Shown here one piece after another: positions 33,788-41,575 of a stretch of 64,000 nucleotides of DNA. The position numbers and the translations under genes were made by a program. The notes below the pieces were generated by a model. The model did no database searches. It had not been told where the DNA came from and saw only the letters and a list, made by a program, of their open reading frames with translations. The stretch's first letter is position 1; the number at the start of each line of letters is the position of its first letter. Origin of the DNA: Solirubrobacter ginsenosidimutans (GTDB taxonomy: Bacteria; Actinomycetota; Thermoleophilia; Solirubrobacterales; Solirubrobacteraceae); assembly GCF_027587205.1 (NCBI RefSeq), contig NZ_JAPDOD010000005.1, positions 186,001-250,000 on the forward strand, written 5' to 3'.

Positions 33788-35638
33788 ATGGAGAGCGCCT
33801 TCAAAGCCCTGATCTGGCTTTCTGCGCTGCTGACCGGAGTGGTGCTCCTGCCGGCCGGGAGCGCAGCGGCCGCGGTCGGTGACCTGCTGCTGGCGAGCCG
33901 CGCCGGCGGCGCGACCGGGGTGAAAGGCGACGGGGACTCGTTCGAGCCCAGGCTCTCCGCCGACGGCCGGTTCGTCGTGTTCGCGACGACCGCGACGAAC
34001 CTCGATCCGGCCGACACCGACGCGGCGGTTCCCGATGTCTATGTCCGCGACCTCCAGGCCGGTGTCACCACACTCGTCAGCCGCGCCGTCGGGCCGGACG
34101 GAGCGAAGGGCGACGGCGCGTCCGACGCGCCGGCGATCTCCGCCGACGGGCGCTACGTGGCGTTCGTCTCGGAGGCGGCGAACCTCGACCCGGCCAAGAC
34201 GGACGCGGCCGTGCCCGGCGTGTTCTTGCGCGACCTGCGCGAGCACACGACGACGCTCGTCAGCCGCGCGAGCGACGGAGCGACCGCCAACGCCGATGCA
34301 GCCGCACCGGCCATCTCTGCCGACGGTCATGTCGTCGCGTTCGAGTCCGATGCCACGAACCTCGCCTCGGGTGACACCGACGAGCTGACGGACGTCTTCG
34401 CCCGCGACCTGACGGCCGGGACGACGGTGCTCGTGAGCGGCCCGGGCACCGACCCGCGGACGGGAGCGTCGACCCAGCCCGCGATCTCCGCCGACGGCGC
34501 CACGGTCGCGTTCAGCTCCACCGTGACCGGCCTCGTCCCCGAGGACACGGACCCGCTCTCGGACGTCTTCATGCGCGGCCTCGCAACAGGCGCCCTGACG
34601 CTTGTGAGCCGCAGCGACGGCGCGGACGGAGAGAAGGGCAACGCCGCGTCCGACTCCCCCGCGTTCTCCGGCGACGGACACCTCGTGGCCTTCAGTTCGG
34701 CGGCCGCGAACCTCGACCCGGCCGACCTCGACAACGTGTCCGACGTCTTCGTCCGCGACCTCGCGCGTCACACGACGGCGATCGCCAGCCTGAGCGACGG
34801 GCCAACGGGCGGCAAGGGCGATGCTGACTCCACCGCCCCCGCGCTCTCGCAGACCGGCCGGTTCGTCGCGTTCGCTTCGCTCAGCGCCCTCGACCCCGCC
34901 GACGCGGACGCGCTCGCTGACGTGTACTCGCGCGACAGCGTGACCGGCAGGACGAGGCTGCTCAGCCGCGCTAGCGGCGTGCTCGGGACGAAGGGCGACG
35001 GCGCCTCGGACTCGCCGTCGATCTCCGCGGACGCGCGCTTCGCGTCGTACGCCTCGGCGGCCGCCAACCTCCATCCCGAGGACGCCGACGTGCTCACCGA
35101 CGTCTTCGTGCGCGACGTGCTCGGCACGCTCGTGCCGGTGGCCCCGCCGGCGCCCCGCGCGCCCGCCCCGGTGACCTTGCCCGGACGGTTCCCCGTCGCC
35201 CCCGCGAGTTGCCCGGTCGACGGCACCCTGGTGGTGCTGACCGACGCCGGCGACCGGCGCCGCGGCGGCCCACGCTCCGACATCCTGCTCGGCGGCGGCG
35301 GACCGGACGTCCTGCGCGGGCTGGGCGGCCGCGACTGCCTGTACGGCGAGCGGGGCGCCGACCGGCTCGACGGCGGCGCCGGCGACGATCTGCTCAGCGG
35401 CGGCTCCGGCGCGGACCGGCTCATCGACGTACGCGGGAGCGACCGCTTCTCCGGCGGCGCCGGAAACGACGTGATCGATGCGCGCGACCACTCGCGCCGC
35501 GGCCGCCTCGGCCGCGACCGGGTGAGCTGCGGTGCCGGCGCGCGCGACCGCGCCCTGATCGATGTCCACGACACCGTCGCCCGCGACTGCGAGCGCGTGT
35601 CACGAAGGAAGGTGAGGACAGCTCATGCCATTCGGTAG
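33788..35638 (+). CDS. Secreted PD40 propeller protein with C-terminal RTX repeats
   Basis: A 616-residue exported protein with signal peptide (ALIWLSALLTGVVLLPAGSAAA). Seven imperfect blades share the pattern ISADGRYVAFVSEAANLDP...DVFVRDLxTGxTTLVSR, typical of PD40/TolB-like propellers. A Pro-rich linker leads to calcium-binding RTX nonapeptides near residues 485-545 (GGGGPDVLRGLGGRD, GGAGDDLLSGGSGADRL). No ribosome binding site precedes the ATG, so a leaderless mRNA is possible. Its 3' end overlaps the collagen-like gene by 14 bases. Confidence 0.82.
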   Translation: MESAFKALIWLSALLTGVVLLPAGSAAAAVGDLLLASRAGGATGVKGDGDSFEPRLSADGRFVVFATTATNLDPADTDAAVPDVYVRDLQAGVTTLVSRAVGPDGAKGDGASDAPAISADGRYVAFVSEAANLDPAKTDAAVPGVFLRDLREHTTTLVSRASDGATANADAAAPAISADGHVVAFESDATNLASGDTDELTDVFARDLTAGTTVLVSGPGTDPRTGASTQPAISADGATVAFSSTVTGLVPEDTDPLSDVFMRGLATGALTLVSRSDGADGEKGNAASDSPAFSGDGHLVAFSSAAANLDPADLDNVSDVFVRDLARHTTAIASLSDGPTGGKGDADSTAPALSQTGRFVAFASLSALDPADADALADVYSRDSVTGRTRLLSRASGVLGTKGDGASDSPSISADARFASYASAAANLHPEDADVLTDVFVRDVLGTLVPVAPPAPRAPAPVTLPGRFPVAPASCPVDGTLVVLTDAGDRRRGGPRSDILLGGGGPDVLRGLGGRDCLYGERGADRLDGGAGDDLLSGGSGADRLIDVRGSDRFSGGAGNDVIDARDHSRRGRLGRDRVSCGAGARDRALIDVHDTVARDCERVSRRKVRTAHAIR

Positions 35639-36350
35639 CGGGCGCTATGCCAATGTCACCTCGACGCTCGCGCTGGTGGTGGCGCTGGGCGGAACGAGCT
35701 ACGGGGCCGCGAAGCTGGCGCCCAACAGCGTCGGCACGGCCCAACTCAAGAACAACGCCGTCACGACGGCCAAGGTCAAGGACGGGACGCTGCTGGCCAC
35801 CGACTTCAAGGCCGGTGTGATCAAGCCCGGCAAAGACGGCGCGCAAGGTCCTGCCGGTCCCGCGGGCGCCGCCGGGCCCGCCGGCGCCACCGGGCCCGCC
35901 GGCGCCAAGGGAGACGCGGGCCCCAAGGGCGATCCGTGCGTGTCGAGCGACCCGCTGTGCCGCGGCCCGAACGGCGCGGCCGGGTTCTCGGCCGTCACGA
36001 CGGCGCCGGTCGCGTTCCCCGGCTCGACGGCGAGCATCACCGTGCAGTCGCTGAACCTGCAGGCCGGAAAGTACGTCGTCGACGGCAGGGTCAGCGCGCA
36101 CGACACGGGTCTGGACACGAGCGTCGCCTGCTCGCTCACCGCGGGTGCGACGACGATCGACAACATGGGCGGGGCGCTGGGGATCGACGCCACGGCGACG
36201 ATCGATGCCGCCATCTCGCTGCACGGCGTGCTGACGCTGGGGGCGCCCGGCACGGTCGATCTCAAGTGCAACTTGGCCGACGCGGTGGCGGGCACCTACA
36301 CGCCGCGAAGCATCACGGCCATCCAGGTCGGAACGCTCAACGGGGTCTGA
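35625..36350 (+). CDS. Collagen-like repeat surface protein
   Basis: A 241-residue exported protein. An N-terminal signal or anchor (TSTLALVVALGGTSYGAAKL) is followed by the SVGTAQLKNNAVTTAKVKDG motif common in Solirubrobacterales. About eleven Gly-X-Y triplets follow (GPAGPAGAAGPAGATGPAGA and on to GPKGDP), then a globular C-terminal domain of about 130 residues. Two cysteines after the triplets (CVSSDPLC) may clamp a trimer. GGAAGGTGAGGA upstream of the ATG provides a strong ribosome binding site inside the preceding gene. Confidence 0.82.
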   Translation: MPFGSGRYANVTSTLALVVALGGTSYGAAKLAPNSVGTAQLKNNAVTTAKVKDGTLLATDFKAGVIKPGKDGAQGPAGPAGAAGPAGATGPAGAKGDAGPKGDPCVSSDPLCRGPNGAAGFSAVTTAPVAFPGSTASITVQSLNLQAGKYVVDGRVSAHDTGLDTSVACSLTAGATTIDNMGGALGIDATATIDAAISLHGVLTLGAPGTVDLKCNLADAVAGTYTPRSITAIQVGTLNGV

Positions 36351-36363
36351 TCCGGCGGCCACG

Positions 36364-36386
36364 GCGGCCCGCTCTCAGCGGGCCGC
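36364..36386 (+). terminator. GC-rich stem-loop after the collagen-like gene
   Basis: Perfect 10-bp arms (36364-36373 and 36377-36386) with a CTC loop, starting 14 bases after the stop codon. There is no strong T-run, which is usual in high-GC actinobacteria. Confidence 0.55.
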
Positions 36387-36435
36387 TCGGGCTGCTCGGC
36401 GCTTCGCCCGTGACCGGAATCACGGGCCAATTGAC

Positions 36436-36453
36436 CTCATTTTTCTTTCATTC
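36436..36453 (+). promoter_or_regulatory. Tandem TCATT half-sites upstream of the MacA-like gene
   Basis: TCATT at 36437-36441 and 36448-36452 are 11 bp apart (TCATTTTTCTTTCATTC), 37-53 bases before the efflux operon start. TTGACC at 36431-36436 is a possible -35 element directly before. It matches the pairs at 17831 and 33750 in half-site and spacing. Confidence 0.45.
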
Positions 36454-36489
36454 TGCGGGCGCACAGTCGCCAGCCAAGGAAGCAGCTTG

Positions 36490-38565
36490 ATGAAGTCCCG
36501 GAGGAACATCCACGTCGTGATCCTGGCGCTGACGGCCGTCGTGTTCTTGGCCGGCGGTGGCTGGGTCGCCGCGCAGCAGATCAAGTCGCCGGCCCAGGTC
36601 GCGGCCGACACCGCGCCGCCGACGCCGTCGCTGATCACCGCGCAGGTGGAGCGACGCTCGCTGTCGAGCGAGGTCATCGTCCGCGGGACGGGGCGCTACG
36701 GCGAGCCGCAGGTGATCGGCCTCCCGACATCGGCGCTGAAGACGAACACGCAGCTGATCTCGGAGATCGCCAAGCCCGACAAGGTCCTGCGCGAGCGTTC
36801 GATCGTGATGACGGTGTCCGGCCGGCCCGTGTTCATCCTCAAGGGCGACGCGCCGATGCACCGGGATCTCGGTCCGGGCGACAGCGGGAAGGACGTCGCC
36901 CAGCTGGAAGGCGCGCTGCGCCGCTTCGGGTACAACCCCGGTGCCCAGGACAGCGTCTACGACGGCGCGACGGCGGCGGCGGTGGCGCGGATGTACCGCG
37001 CCGCCAACCAGGCGCCATTCGGGCTCACCGACACCCAGATCGAGAAGCTCAACGCCGCGGCCGTGGCCGTCGGCTCGGCGACCGACCACCTGCTGCAGCA
37101 ACGGCTGGCCCTGCGCACCGCGCAGCGCGGAACGACCCCGGCCGAGATCAACCAGGCCCGGCTCGACGCCTCCGCCGTGGCCGAGCTCCTCCCGCCGGCA
37201 CGCTCGGCGATCGACGCCGCACGCACGCGCATCGCCGAGTCCCGCGACCTCGTGTCGATCGCGAAGCGACTCGAGGCCGAGGGCGACGGCACCGCGCGCC
37301 GCGACGTCGCCGCCGCGGGCGTCGACGTGACGACGAAGCAGAACGCGCTCGACGATGCCATCACCGCGCAGGCCGAGGCCCAGCGCGCCGTCGACACGCT
37401 CCCGCCCGATGCCACCCCCACCGAGGTCGAGGCCGCAGGTTCCGCACTGCGGATCGCGGCGGCCAAGGTCCCCGGCGCGCGCGCCGAGCTCGACTCGGCG
37501 CGCGCGGCCCTCGGGACCGCCCAAGAGGTGCTGCGCCAGTCCAGCGTGAAGGCACGCGACGACGGCCGCAAGGCCACCCGCGACCTTGCCCTCGCGCGCT
37601 CGGACCTGCGTGAGGCCCGGCGGACGCTGTCGACGCTCGAGGCCAAGTACCGGCTCGCGCAGTCGCGCGTGAGCATCCTGCGTCAGCCGTCGGGCACGCT
37701 CGTCGAGCGTGAGATCGTCGCGGCCGCCACGCGCGAGCTCAGCCGCTCCAAGGCCGACCTGGCCCGAGTTGCAGCGCGCAGCGGCGTCCAGGTCCCAGCC
37801 GACGAGATCCTCTTCTTCCCGAACACGCCGGTGCGCGTCGACAAGGTCAGCGCGACGCGCGGCAGCCCGGTCGGCGGCGACCTGATGACCGTCAGCAATA
37901 CGACGCTGGCGATCGACGCCGGGCTCACGCCGCAGGACACGAAGTTGGTCCGGACCGGTCTCCGCGTGCACATCGAGGACCCGGAGACCGGCATCGACCT
38001 GGTCGGCCGCGTCACGCGGGTCGCGGACCGGCCTGGCACGAACCCGCAGATCGCCGACCCCACGAAGACGGCCATCGAGGTCACGCCCGAAGGCGCCGAC
38101 GCGCGCCTCGTCGGGACGTCCGTGCGGCTCACGATCGCGGTCAAGAGCACGCGGGGCAAGGTCCTGACCGTCCCGGTGAACGCGCTGTCCGCGGGCGCCG
38201 ACGGGCGGACGCGCGTGCAGGTCGACTCCGGGGCCGGCCGGCCGCGGCTCGTCGCCGTCAATCCGGGTCTCGTCGCCTCGGGCAACGTCGAGATCGAGCC
38301 CGCCCGCCGCGGCGCGCTCAAGCCGGGCGATCGCGTCGTCATCGGAGCGGTGACCACGTCGATCGCGTCGAAGGGGCCGACCGATTCCCAAGCCCCCGTG
38401 GCGCCCACGACCGTCGGGACCGAGCAACCGGCGGGCTCGGCTTCCGGTTCGGCCTCGCCGGTCCCGTCGCCGTCGCCGACCGGCGGCGCCGCAGCGACGC
38501 CGAGCGCCGGCGGCGCGACGGCGACTCCCGGAACCGGGGCGGCAGGTGGCACCGGTGGGCCGTAA
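36490..38565 (+). CDS. MacA/HlyD-like periplasmic adaptor with peptidoglycan-binding domain
   Basis: A 691-residue membrane-anchored adaptor. An N-terminal helix (IHVVILALTAVVFLAGGGWV) is followed by a PG_binding_1 domain at about 125-175 (DLGPGDSGKDVAQLEGALRR, SVYDGATAAAVARMY), a long coiled coil at about 185-420 rich in Ala/Arg/Glu, a beta-barrel region (LTVPVNALSAGADGRTRVQV), and a C-terminal Ser/Pro/Ala/Gly-rich tail. The peptidoglycan-binding domain is common in actinobacterial MacA-like adaptors and would fix the complex in the wall. ATG at 36490 is used because AAGGAAG lies 7 bases upstream; a TTG precedes it directly. Confidence 0.85.
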   Translation: MKSRRNIHVVILALTAVVFLAGGGWVAAQQIKSPAQVAADTAPPTPSLITAQVERRSLSSEVIVRGTGRYGEPQVIGLPTSALKTNTQLISEIAKPDKVLRERSIVMTVSGRPVFILKGDAPMHRDLGPGDSGKDVAQLEGALRRFGYNPGAQDSVYDGATAAAVARMYRAANQAPFGLTDTQIEKLNAAAVAVGSATDHLLQQRLALRTAQRGTTPAEINQARLDASAVAELLPPARSAIDAARTRIAESRDLVSIAKRLEAEGDGTARRDVAAAGVDVTTKQNALDDAITAQAEAQRAVDTLPPDATPTEVEAAGSALRIAAAKVPGARAELDSARAALGTAQEVLRQSSVKARDDGRKATRDLALARSDLREARRTLSTLEAKYRLAQSRVSILRQPSGTLVEREIVAAATRELSRSKADLARVAARSGVQVPADEILFFPNTPVRVDKVSATRGSPVGGDLMTVSNTTLAIDAGLTPQDTKLVRTGLRVHIEDPETGIDLVGRVTRVADRPGTNPQIADPTKTAIEVTPEGADARLVGTSVRLTIAVKSTRGKVLTVPVNALSAGADGRTRVQVDSGAGRPRLVAVNPGLVASGNVEIEPARRGALKPGDRVVIGAVTTSIASKGPTDSQAPVAPTTVGTEQPAGSASGSASPVPSPSPTGGAAATPSAGGATATPGTGAAGGTGGP

Positions 38566-38581
38566 CGTGAGGCCGCTGGCG

Positions 38582-39286
38582 ATGCCGCGCGAGCCGCGCC
38601 CGGTGAGCGTCGACGTACCCGTCGTGGAACTGGACCAGGTGAGCCGCGCCTACGGATCCGATCCGCCGGTCCACGCCCTGCGCGGCGTCGATCTCGTCGT
38701 CGAGCGCGGTGACGCGATCGCGATCGTCGGCCCGTCAGGGTCGGGCAAGTCGACGCTCTTGAACATCGTCGGCTGCCTGGACCGCCCCACCGCGGGCACC
38801 TATCTGATCGACGGCAACGACACGGCGACGCTCGGCGAGAGCGAGTTGTCGGCGCTGCGCGGCCGGCTCATCGGCTTCGTCTTTCAGACGTTCAACCTGC
38901 TCGCGCACCGCACGGTGCTGGAGAACGTGATGCTCTCCGAGGTCTACCTCGGCCGCCCGCGCGAGGGCCGCAGGCAACGTGCGATGGAGGCGCTCGAACG
39001 CGTCGGCATCGAGCACCGCGCACACTTCCTGCCGGTCAAGCTCTCGGGCGGCCAGCAGCAGCGGGTCGCGATCGCCCGCGCGCTCGCCGGGTCGCCGAGC
39101 CTGCTCCTGTGTGACGAGCCGACCGGCAACCTCGACTCGGTCAACACCAAGACCGTGCTGGCGCTGTTCGAGGAGCTCGTCGACGACGGGATGACGATGC
39201 TGCTGATCACGCACGACGACCACGTCGCCGAGCGGATGCCGCGCCGGACGAGCATCACCGACGGTCAACTGACGGAGCACACATGA
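38582..39286 (+). CDS. ABC transporter ATPase of MacB-like efflux system
   Basis: A 234-residue ATPase with Walker A GPSGSGKST, Q-loop FVFQTFNLLAHRT, signature LSGGQQQRVAIARA and Walker B LLLCDEPTGNLD. The start is uncertain: ATG at 38582 has TGAGG 9 bases upstream, but in-frame GTG codons at 38546 and 38567 would overlap or abut the adaptor gene. It pairs with the permease that follows by an ATGA overlap. Confidence 0.9.
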   Translation: MPREPRPVSVDVPVVELDQVSRAYGSDPPVHALRGVDLVVERGDAIAIVGPSGSGKSTLLNIVGCLDRPTAGTYLIDGNDTATLGESELSALRGRLIGFVFQTFNLLAHRTVLENVMLSEVYLGRPREGRRQRAMEALERVGIEHRAHFLPVKLSGGQQQRVAIARALAGSPSLLLCDEPTGNLDSVNTKTVLALFEELVDDGMTMLLITHDDHVAERMPRRTSITDGQLTEHT

Positions 39287-40506
39287 AGCCGGCCAGCGCG
39301 CGTCCCCGGCTGCCGTTGCGCGATCTGCTCGGCGAGTCGATGGCCGGGCTGGTCGCACGCCCGGCGCGGGTCGCGCTGACCGTGCTCGGGACGGTCGTCG
39401 GCGTCGCCGCGCTGGTCGCCACGCTCGGCCTGTCGAAGACCGCCTCCAATCAGATCGTCGGGCGCTTCGACAGGATCGCGTCGACCGACATCGTCGTCTC
39501 CCCCGGGCGCCGCGGTGCCGTGACCAAGTCGAGCGTGTTGCCGTTCCGGGTGGAGGACTCACTCCAGCTGCTCAACGGCGTGGTGGCGGCCGGCAGCCTC
39601 TCCGACATCAATGTCGGACGCGATCTCGCCAGCTCGGTTCCGGTCAACGACCCGCTCAACCGCACGCAGTTCCAGCTCCCCGTCAAAGCGGCCTCGCCCG
39701 GATTGTGGCGAGCGGTGCGGGCGCGCCTGCGCACCGGACGCTTCCCCGACGCGGGCAACTCCGCGCGCGGCGACCGCGTCGTCGTGCTCGGGCCGAACGC
39801 CGCGCGGCAACTGAACATCACGCGCATCGATCAGCAGCCGGCGGTCTTCCTCGGCGACCGCCTGTATCTCGTCGTCGGTATCTTGGCCGGCGTCGAGCGC
39901 CAGCCGTCGCTGCTCGGCGCGATGATCATGCCCGAGGGCACGGCCGCAGTGGAGTACGGGCTGCGAGCGCCGGCGCTCGCCCAGATCGAGACCCGCGTGG
40001 GCGCGGTCGAGCTGATCGCACGCCAGGCACCGCTCGCCCTGAGCCCGACGCAGTCCGCGCAGCTGAAGGTGTCGGCGCCGCCGAACCCGCGCGATCTCAA
40101 GGGCGCGATCCGCAACGACCTCAACGCGCTCTTCGTCCTGCTCGGCGGTGTCTCGTTGCTCGTCGGCGCGATCGGGATCGCGAACGTCACGCTCGTCTCG
40201 GTCCTCGAGCGCGTCGGTGAGATCGGGCTCCGGCGCGCGCTCGGCGCGGCCCGCCGCCACATCGCCGCGCAGTTCCTCGTCGAGAGCTCGGCGATCGGAG
40301 CGCTCGGCGGGGTCGTCGGCGCGAGCATCGGCGTGCTGGTCGTGGTGGGGATCTCCGCGGCGCGCACGTGGACGCCCGTGCTCGACCCCCAGATCCCGCT
40401 CGCCGCACCGTTGCTGGGCGCCCTGATCGGGCTCATCTCGGGCACGTATCCCGCGCTTCGTGCGGCACGCATGGAGCCCGTCGACGCGCTGCGAGCCGGC
40501 ACGTGA
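39283..40506 (+). CDS. ABC transporter permease, MacB type
   Basis: A 407-residue permease with one N-terminal helix (RVALTVLGTVVGVAALVATL), a large MacB_PCD extracytoplasmic domain, and three FtsX helices (FVLLGGVSLLVGAIGIANVTLVSVLERVGEIGLRRALGA; GALGGVVGASIGVLVVVGI; LLGALIGLISGTYPALRAARMEPVDALRAG, each seen as one run in the protein). It has the standard MacB ending EPVDALR. Encoded with the adaptor and ATPase in one operon. Confidence 0.9.
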   Translation: MKPASARPRLPLRDLLGESMAGLVARPARVALTVLGTVVGVAALVATLGLSKTASNQIVGRFDRIASTDIVVSPGRRGAVTKSSVLPFRVEDSLQLLNGVVAAGSLSDINVGRDLASSVPVNDPLNRTQFQLPVKAASPGLWRAVRARLRTGRFPDAGNSARGDRVVVLGPNAARQLNITRIDQQPAVFLGDRLYLVVGILAGVERQPSLLGAMIMPEGTAAVEYGLRAPALAQIETRVGAVELIARQAPLALSPTQSAQLKVSAPPNPRDLKGAIRNDLNALFVLLGGVSLLVGAIGIANVTLVSVLERVGEIGLRRALGAARRHIAAQFLVESSAIGALGGVVGASIGVLVVVGISAARTWTPVLDPQIPLAAPLLGALIGLISGTYPALRAARMEPVDALRAGT

Positions 40507-40535
40507 CGTCACCCACCTGAAAGGACGAGAACCTC

Positions 40536-41465
40536 ATGCAGCTCACTCCCTTCCTGCTCGCATCGATCGCCGGCGTCGTGCTGCTCGCCGGCTGCGGTGG
40601 ATCGCACCAGAACGCGTCGTCGACGATGACTCCGGAAGCCGCGGCCGGCGGCGGCACGATCGAGGATCAGCTCGGCTTCACGCGCAAGGGCGTCGCCGCC
40701 GCATCGGCGAAGGTCGAGAACTCGATCGCCGCCTGCATGAAGGCCGAAGGCTTCGACTACGTCCCGACGGACCCCGTCGCACAACAGGCCGCTCTCACCG
40801 GGAAGGCCAACATGAGCGACGAGGAGTACGAGCAGCAGTTCGGCTACGGCATCACCACGCTGTACGGACGCGGGAACGCGCAGACCGACCCGAACGACAC
40901 GATCCGCTCCGGGCTGGGCGAGGCCGACCGCGCCGCCTACGATCGCGCGCTCTCCGGCGGCAAGCCAGAGCAGACGTTCGTCTTCGCCGTCGACACCGGC
41001 GACTTCACCGAACTCGGTGGCTGCACCAAGAAGGCCACCGACGCGGCCTTCGGCGGCTCCCAGCTCCTCCAGACACTGCAGCGCAAGCTCGACGAACTCG
41101 ACGACTCGATCGCCGCCGACCAGCGCATGGTCCACGCGCAGGAGGCGTGGCGCGCGTGCGTCAAGAACGCCACCGGCGAGCAGTACGAGGACGCCGAATC
41201 GATCGAGGAACAGCTCACACAGCAGTTCGAGAAGATCGTCGGAAGCATCGTGCCGCCCGGTCAGGTCGCGACCGACGGGACCCAGGTCGACATGGCCGCG
41301 CTGCACCAGCTCCAACAGACTGAGATGGACCTGTTCAACAAGGACCGCGCGTGCGAGAAGCAGCAGATCGATCCGGTGGAAACCAAGGTCCGCCAGGAGA
41401 AGGAGACGAAGTTCAAGAGCGACAACGCCGATCTGCTGAGCAAGGTCAAGCCGCTGGGGAGCTGA
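40536..41465 (+). CDS. Lipoprotein of the MacAB-like operon
   Basis: A 309-residue lipoprotein with lipobox VVLLAGC directly followed by GGS and a disordered Ser/Ala stretch. The rest is helix-rich and acidic with paired cysteines (AACMKAEGFDYVP, ELGGCTKKATDAAFGG, RACVKNATGEQYEDAE, RACEKQQIDPVE). Similar proteins accompany actinobacterial MacB-type operons; the function is unknown. ATG at 40536 follows AAAGGACGAGAA, a good ribosome binding site, 29 bases after the permease stop. Confidence 0.7.
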   Translation: MQLTPFLLASIAGVVLLAGCGGSHQNASSTMTPEAAAGGGTIEDQLGFTRKGVAAASAKVENSIAACMKAEGFDYVPTDPVAQQAALTGKANMSDEEYEQQFGYGITTLYGRGNAQTDPNDTIRSGLGEADRAAYDRALSGGKPEQTFVFAVDTGDFTELGGCTKKATDAAFGGSQLLQTLQRKLDELDDSIAADQRMVHAQEAWRACVKNATGEQYEDAESIEEQLTQQFEKIVGSIVPPGQVATDGTQVDMAALHQLQQTEMDLFNKDRACEKQQIDPVETKVRQEKETKFKSDNADLLSKVKPLGS

Positions 41466-41575
41466 CTCCAGAAGCTGTGCGCTGCGTCACGTCGCCCTAT
41501 AGACGGTCTGGGACGGACGGCCGGCCGCGCGGTCCGAGGCTGATTCCGGATGGCGCCCCGGCGATGGTGATGCAC

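Noticed and set aside
40503..40512. GTGACGTCAC palindrome as a regulator site.
   Set aside because: It overlaps the end of the permease gene inside an operon with only 29 bases to the next start, and no second copy was seen.
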